DNA of 23,238 nucleotides from Parashewanella sp049608225 (GTDB lineage: Bacteria; Pseudomonadota; Gammaproteobacteria; Enterobacterales; Shewanellaceae): positions 1-23,238 of the forward strand of contig JBMYXI010000052.1 in NCBI GenBank assembly GCA_049608225.1, written 5' to 3'. Each line of letters opens with the position of its first letter. The first letter of the stretch is position 1. Positions 21,708 to 23,238 of the stretch are shown piece by piece. A model generated the notes under the pieces. The model did no database searches and was not told the DNA's origin. It was given only the letters and a program-made list of their open reading frames with translations. Both the position numbers and the translations under genes were made by a program.

Positions 21708-23238
21708 ATGAACAGTAATTTAACAGTAACTAAGCGCAGCGGCGAACGAGAAAACATTGATCTAGAGAAGATCCACAGAGTGATCACATGGGCCGCTGAA
21801 GGGCTTAATAATGTTTCCGTTTCTGAAGTAGAACTACGTTCTCATTTGCAATTTTTTGACGGCATACCAACTGAAGCCATTCATGAAACCATCATCAAAG
21901 CTGCAGCTGATTTAATTTCTCCTGATGCGCCTGACTATCAATTTTTAGCTGCACGTTTAGCTGTTTTTCATCTACGTAAAAAAGCCTTCGGACAGTTTGA
22001 GCCACCAACACTTTATGACCATGTTCAACATTTGGTTGAGCTTGGGAAATACGATAAGCACATTCTTGAAGATTATACGCAAGAAGAGCTAAATATCATG
22101 GATAGCTACATAGATCACTGGCGTGATATGAATTTTTCATATGCAGCAGTAAAACAGCTTGAAGGTAAATACTTAGTTCAAAATCGTGTCAGTAATGAAA
22201 TTTATGAAAGCGCTCAGTTCTTGTATATTCTGGTTGCAGCCTGTTTATTTTCTCGTTATCCACAAGAAACCCGTTTAGATTATATTAAGCGTTTTTATGA
22301 TGCGGTTTCTAGCTTCAAGATTTCACTGCCAACACCTATTATGTCTGGGGTGCGTACACCAACACGTCAATTCAGTTCATGTGTTCTAATTGAGTGTGAC
22401 GACAGTTTAGATTCAATCAATGCGACGTCATCGTCAATTGTGAAATACGTAAGCCAACGCGCAGGAATTGGCATTAACGCAGGTCGAATTCGTGCTCTTG
22501 GCAGCCCTATTCGTGGTGGTGAAGCATTCCATACGGGTTGTATTCCATTTTATAAGCACTTCCAAACCGCCGTTAAATCTTGTTCTCAAGGCGGTGTCCG
22601 CGGTGGTGCAGCAACCTTGTTCTACCCAATTTGGCATTTAGAAGTTGAGTCACTGCTGGTACTTAAGAACAATCGCGGCGTTGAAGACAACCGAATTCGT
22701 CATTTAGATTATGGTGTACAAATCAACAAAACAATGTATACCCGTTTGATCAAAGGTCAAGACATTGCCTTATTCAGCCCATCAGACGTGCCAGGCTTGT
22801 ACGATGCTTTCTTCGAAGATCAAGACGAATTCGAGCGTTTGTACACTCAATATGAAAAAGATTCGAGTATTCGTCGCCAGACGATTAAAGCCAGTGAATT
22901 ATTCTCATTACTCATGCAGGAACGTGCTTCTACCGGACGTATTTACATTCAAAACGTTGATCACTGTAATACCCACAGTCCGTTTGATTCAAAAGTAGCA
23001 CCAATTAAGCAATCTAACTTATGTTTAGAAATTGCACTGCCAACCAAGCCACTGAAAAACATTGATGATCCAAATGGTGAAATTGCACTTTGTACACTTT
23101 CGGCTCTGAATCTTGGTGCAATTGATGACTTATCAGAGCTTGAAGAGTTATCAAACCTTGCCGTTCGCGCATTGGACAACTTGCTTGATTATCAAGACTA
23201 CCCAATTAAAGCCGCTGAACTTGCATCAATGAATCGCC
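21708..23238 (+). CDS. nrdA: Class Ia ribonucleotide reductase alpha subunit, 5' part
   Basis: Reduces ribonucleoside diphosphates to deoxy forms together with the NrdB radical subunit. The first 510 codons are present and open to the right edge; E. coli NrdA has 761. The N-terminal ATP-cone (about 5-95) is complete, so allosteric on/off control by ATP/dATP is expected. Numbering is the same as in E. coli: redox Cys225 (TGT at 22380) in FSSCVLIE, Asn437/Cys439/Glu441 (thiyl-radical site, Cys at 23022) in SNLCLEIALP, and redox partner Cys462 (23091) in IALCTLS. The ATG at 21708 has AAGG ten bases upstream and gives the E. coli N-terminus. An in-frame ATG at 21687 would add MNQGLPL but lacks an RBS. 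nrdB should follow outside the window. Confidence 0.97.
   Translation, partial: MNSNLTVTKRSGERENIDLEKIHRVITWAAEGLNNVSVSEVELRSHLQFFDGIPTEAIHETIIKAAADLISPDAPDYQFLAARLAVFHLRKKAFGQFEPPTLYDHVQHLVELGKYDKHILEDYTQEELNIMDSYIDHWRDMNFSYAAVKQLEGKYLVQNRVSNEIYESAQFLYILVAACLFSRYPQETRLDYIKRFYDAVSSFKISLPTPIMSGVRTPTRQFSSCVLIECDDSLDSINATSSSIVKYVSQRAGIGINAGRIRALGSPIRGGEAFHTGCIPFYKHFQTAVKSCSQGGVRGGAATLFYPIWHLEVESLLVLKNNRGVEDNRIRHLDYGVQINKTMYTRLIKGQDIALFSPSDVPGLYDAFFEDQDEFERLYTQYEKDSSIRRQTIKASELFSLLMQERASTGRIYIQNVDHCNTHSPFDSKVAPIKQSNLCLEIALPTKPLKNIDDPNGEIALCTLSALNLGAIDDLSELEELSNLAVRALDNLLDYQDYPIKAAELASMNR

Noticed and set aside
1..23238. Mobile elements, CRISPR array, prophage, toxin-antitoxin pair
   Set aside because: No transposase, integrase, spaced direct-repeat array, phage structural gene or recognisable toxin-antitoxin pair was seen. 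The accessory stretch at 16.8-19.97 kb has no mobility gene.

Overview
The window is chromosomal DNA of a marine gammaproteobacterium, most likely of the order Alteromonadales (Colwellia, Thalassotalea or Pseudoalteromonas relatives). The evidence is AT-rich DNA, E. coli-like housekeeping proteins in E. coli-like gene order, a monomeric NADP-isocitrate dehydrogenase, and an Aat-Bpt pair as in Vibrio and Alteromonadales. No rRNA, tRNA, insertion sequence, integrase or CRISPR array is visible.

Layout, left to right. (1) The first 49 bases are the start of sdhC on the minus strand. A roughly 490 bp divergent control region with two ArcA-like sites separates it from gltA. (2) gltA and a secreted two-domain M16 metallopeptidase follow, each ending in a strong intrinsic terminator. 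(3) 4.8-9.7 kb is a protein-quality cluster: aat-bpt and infA on plus, meeting clpS-clpA on minus at a bidirectional terminator, then cspD divergent from clpS. Aat and Bpt put leucine or phenylalanine on protein N-termini, ClpS recognises those residues and ClpA unfolds the substrate for ClpP, so all dedicated parts of the bacterial N-degron pathway except ClpP lie within 4.5 kb. (4) icd (monomeric type, minus) is divergent from the compact plus-strand series rluE-nudJ-mnmA-hflD-purB. This is the same order as E. coli, but E. coli has an unrelated dimeric Icd at that position. (5) 16.8-19.97 kb is an accessory stretch between purB and ubiG. It holds a 546-residue unknown protein on minus (N-terminal duplicated module, long coiled coil, C-terminal segment resembling a U-box) and two tandem paralogous small secreted proteins resembling stand-alone PPC domains, followed by a perfect 18-bp inverted repeat. 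(6) ubiG overlaps a MupP/Gph-type HAD phosphatase by one base. (7) After 381 bp carrying a perfect DnaA box and two NrdR boxes 31 bp apart, nrdA begins and runs off the right edge.

Most of the window is conserved core genome. The parts most worth following are the purB-ubiG accessory stretch, the in-place isocitrate dehydrogenase replacement and the nrdA control region. I ran no searches. Family calls rest on recognised motifs and remembered family sequences, and promoter calls on consensus matching by eye.
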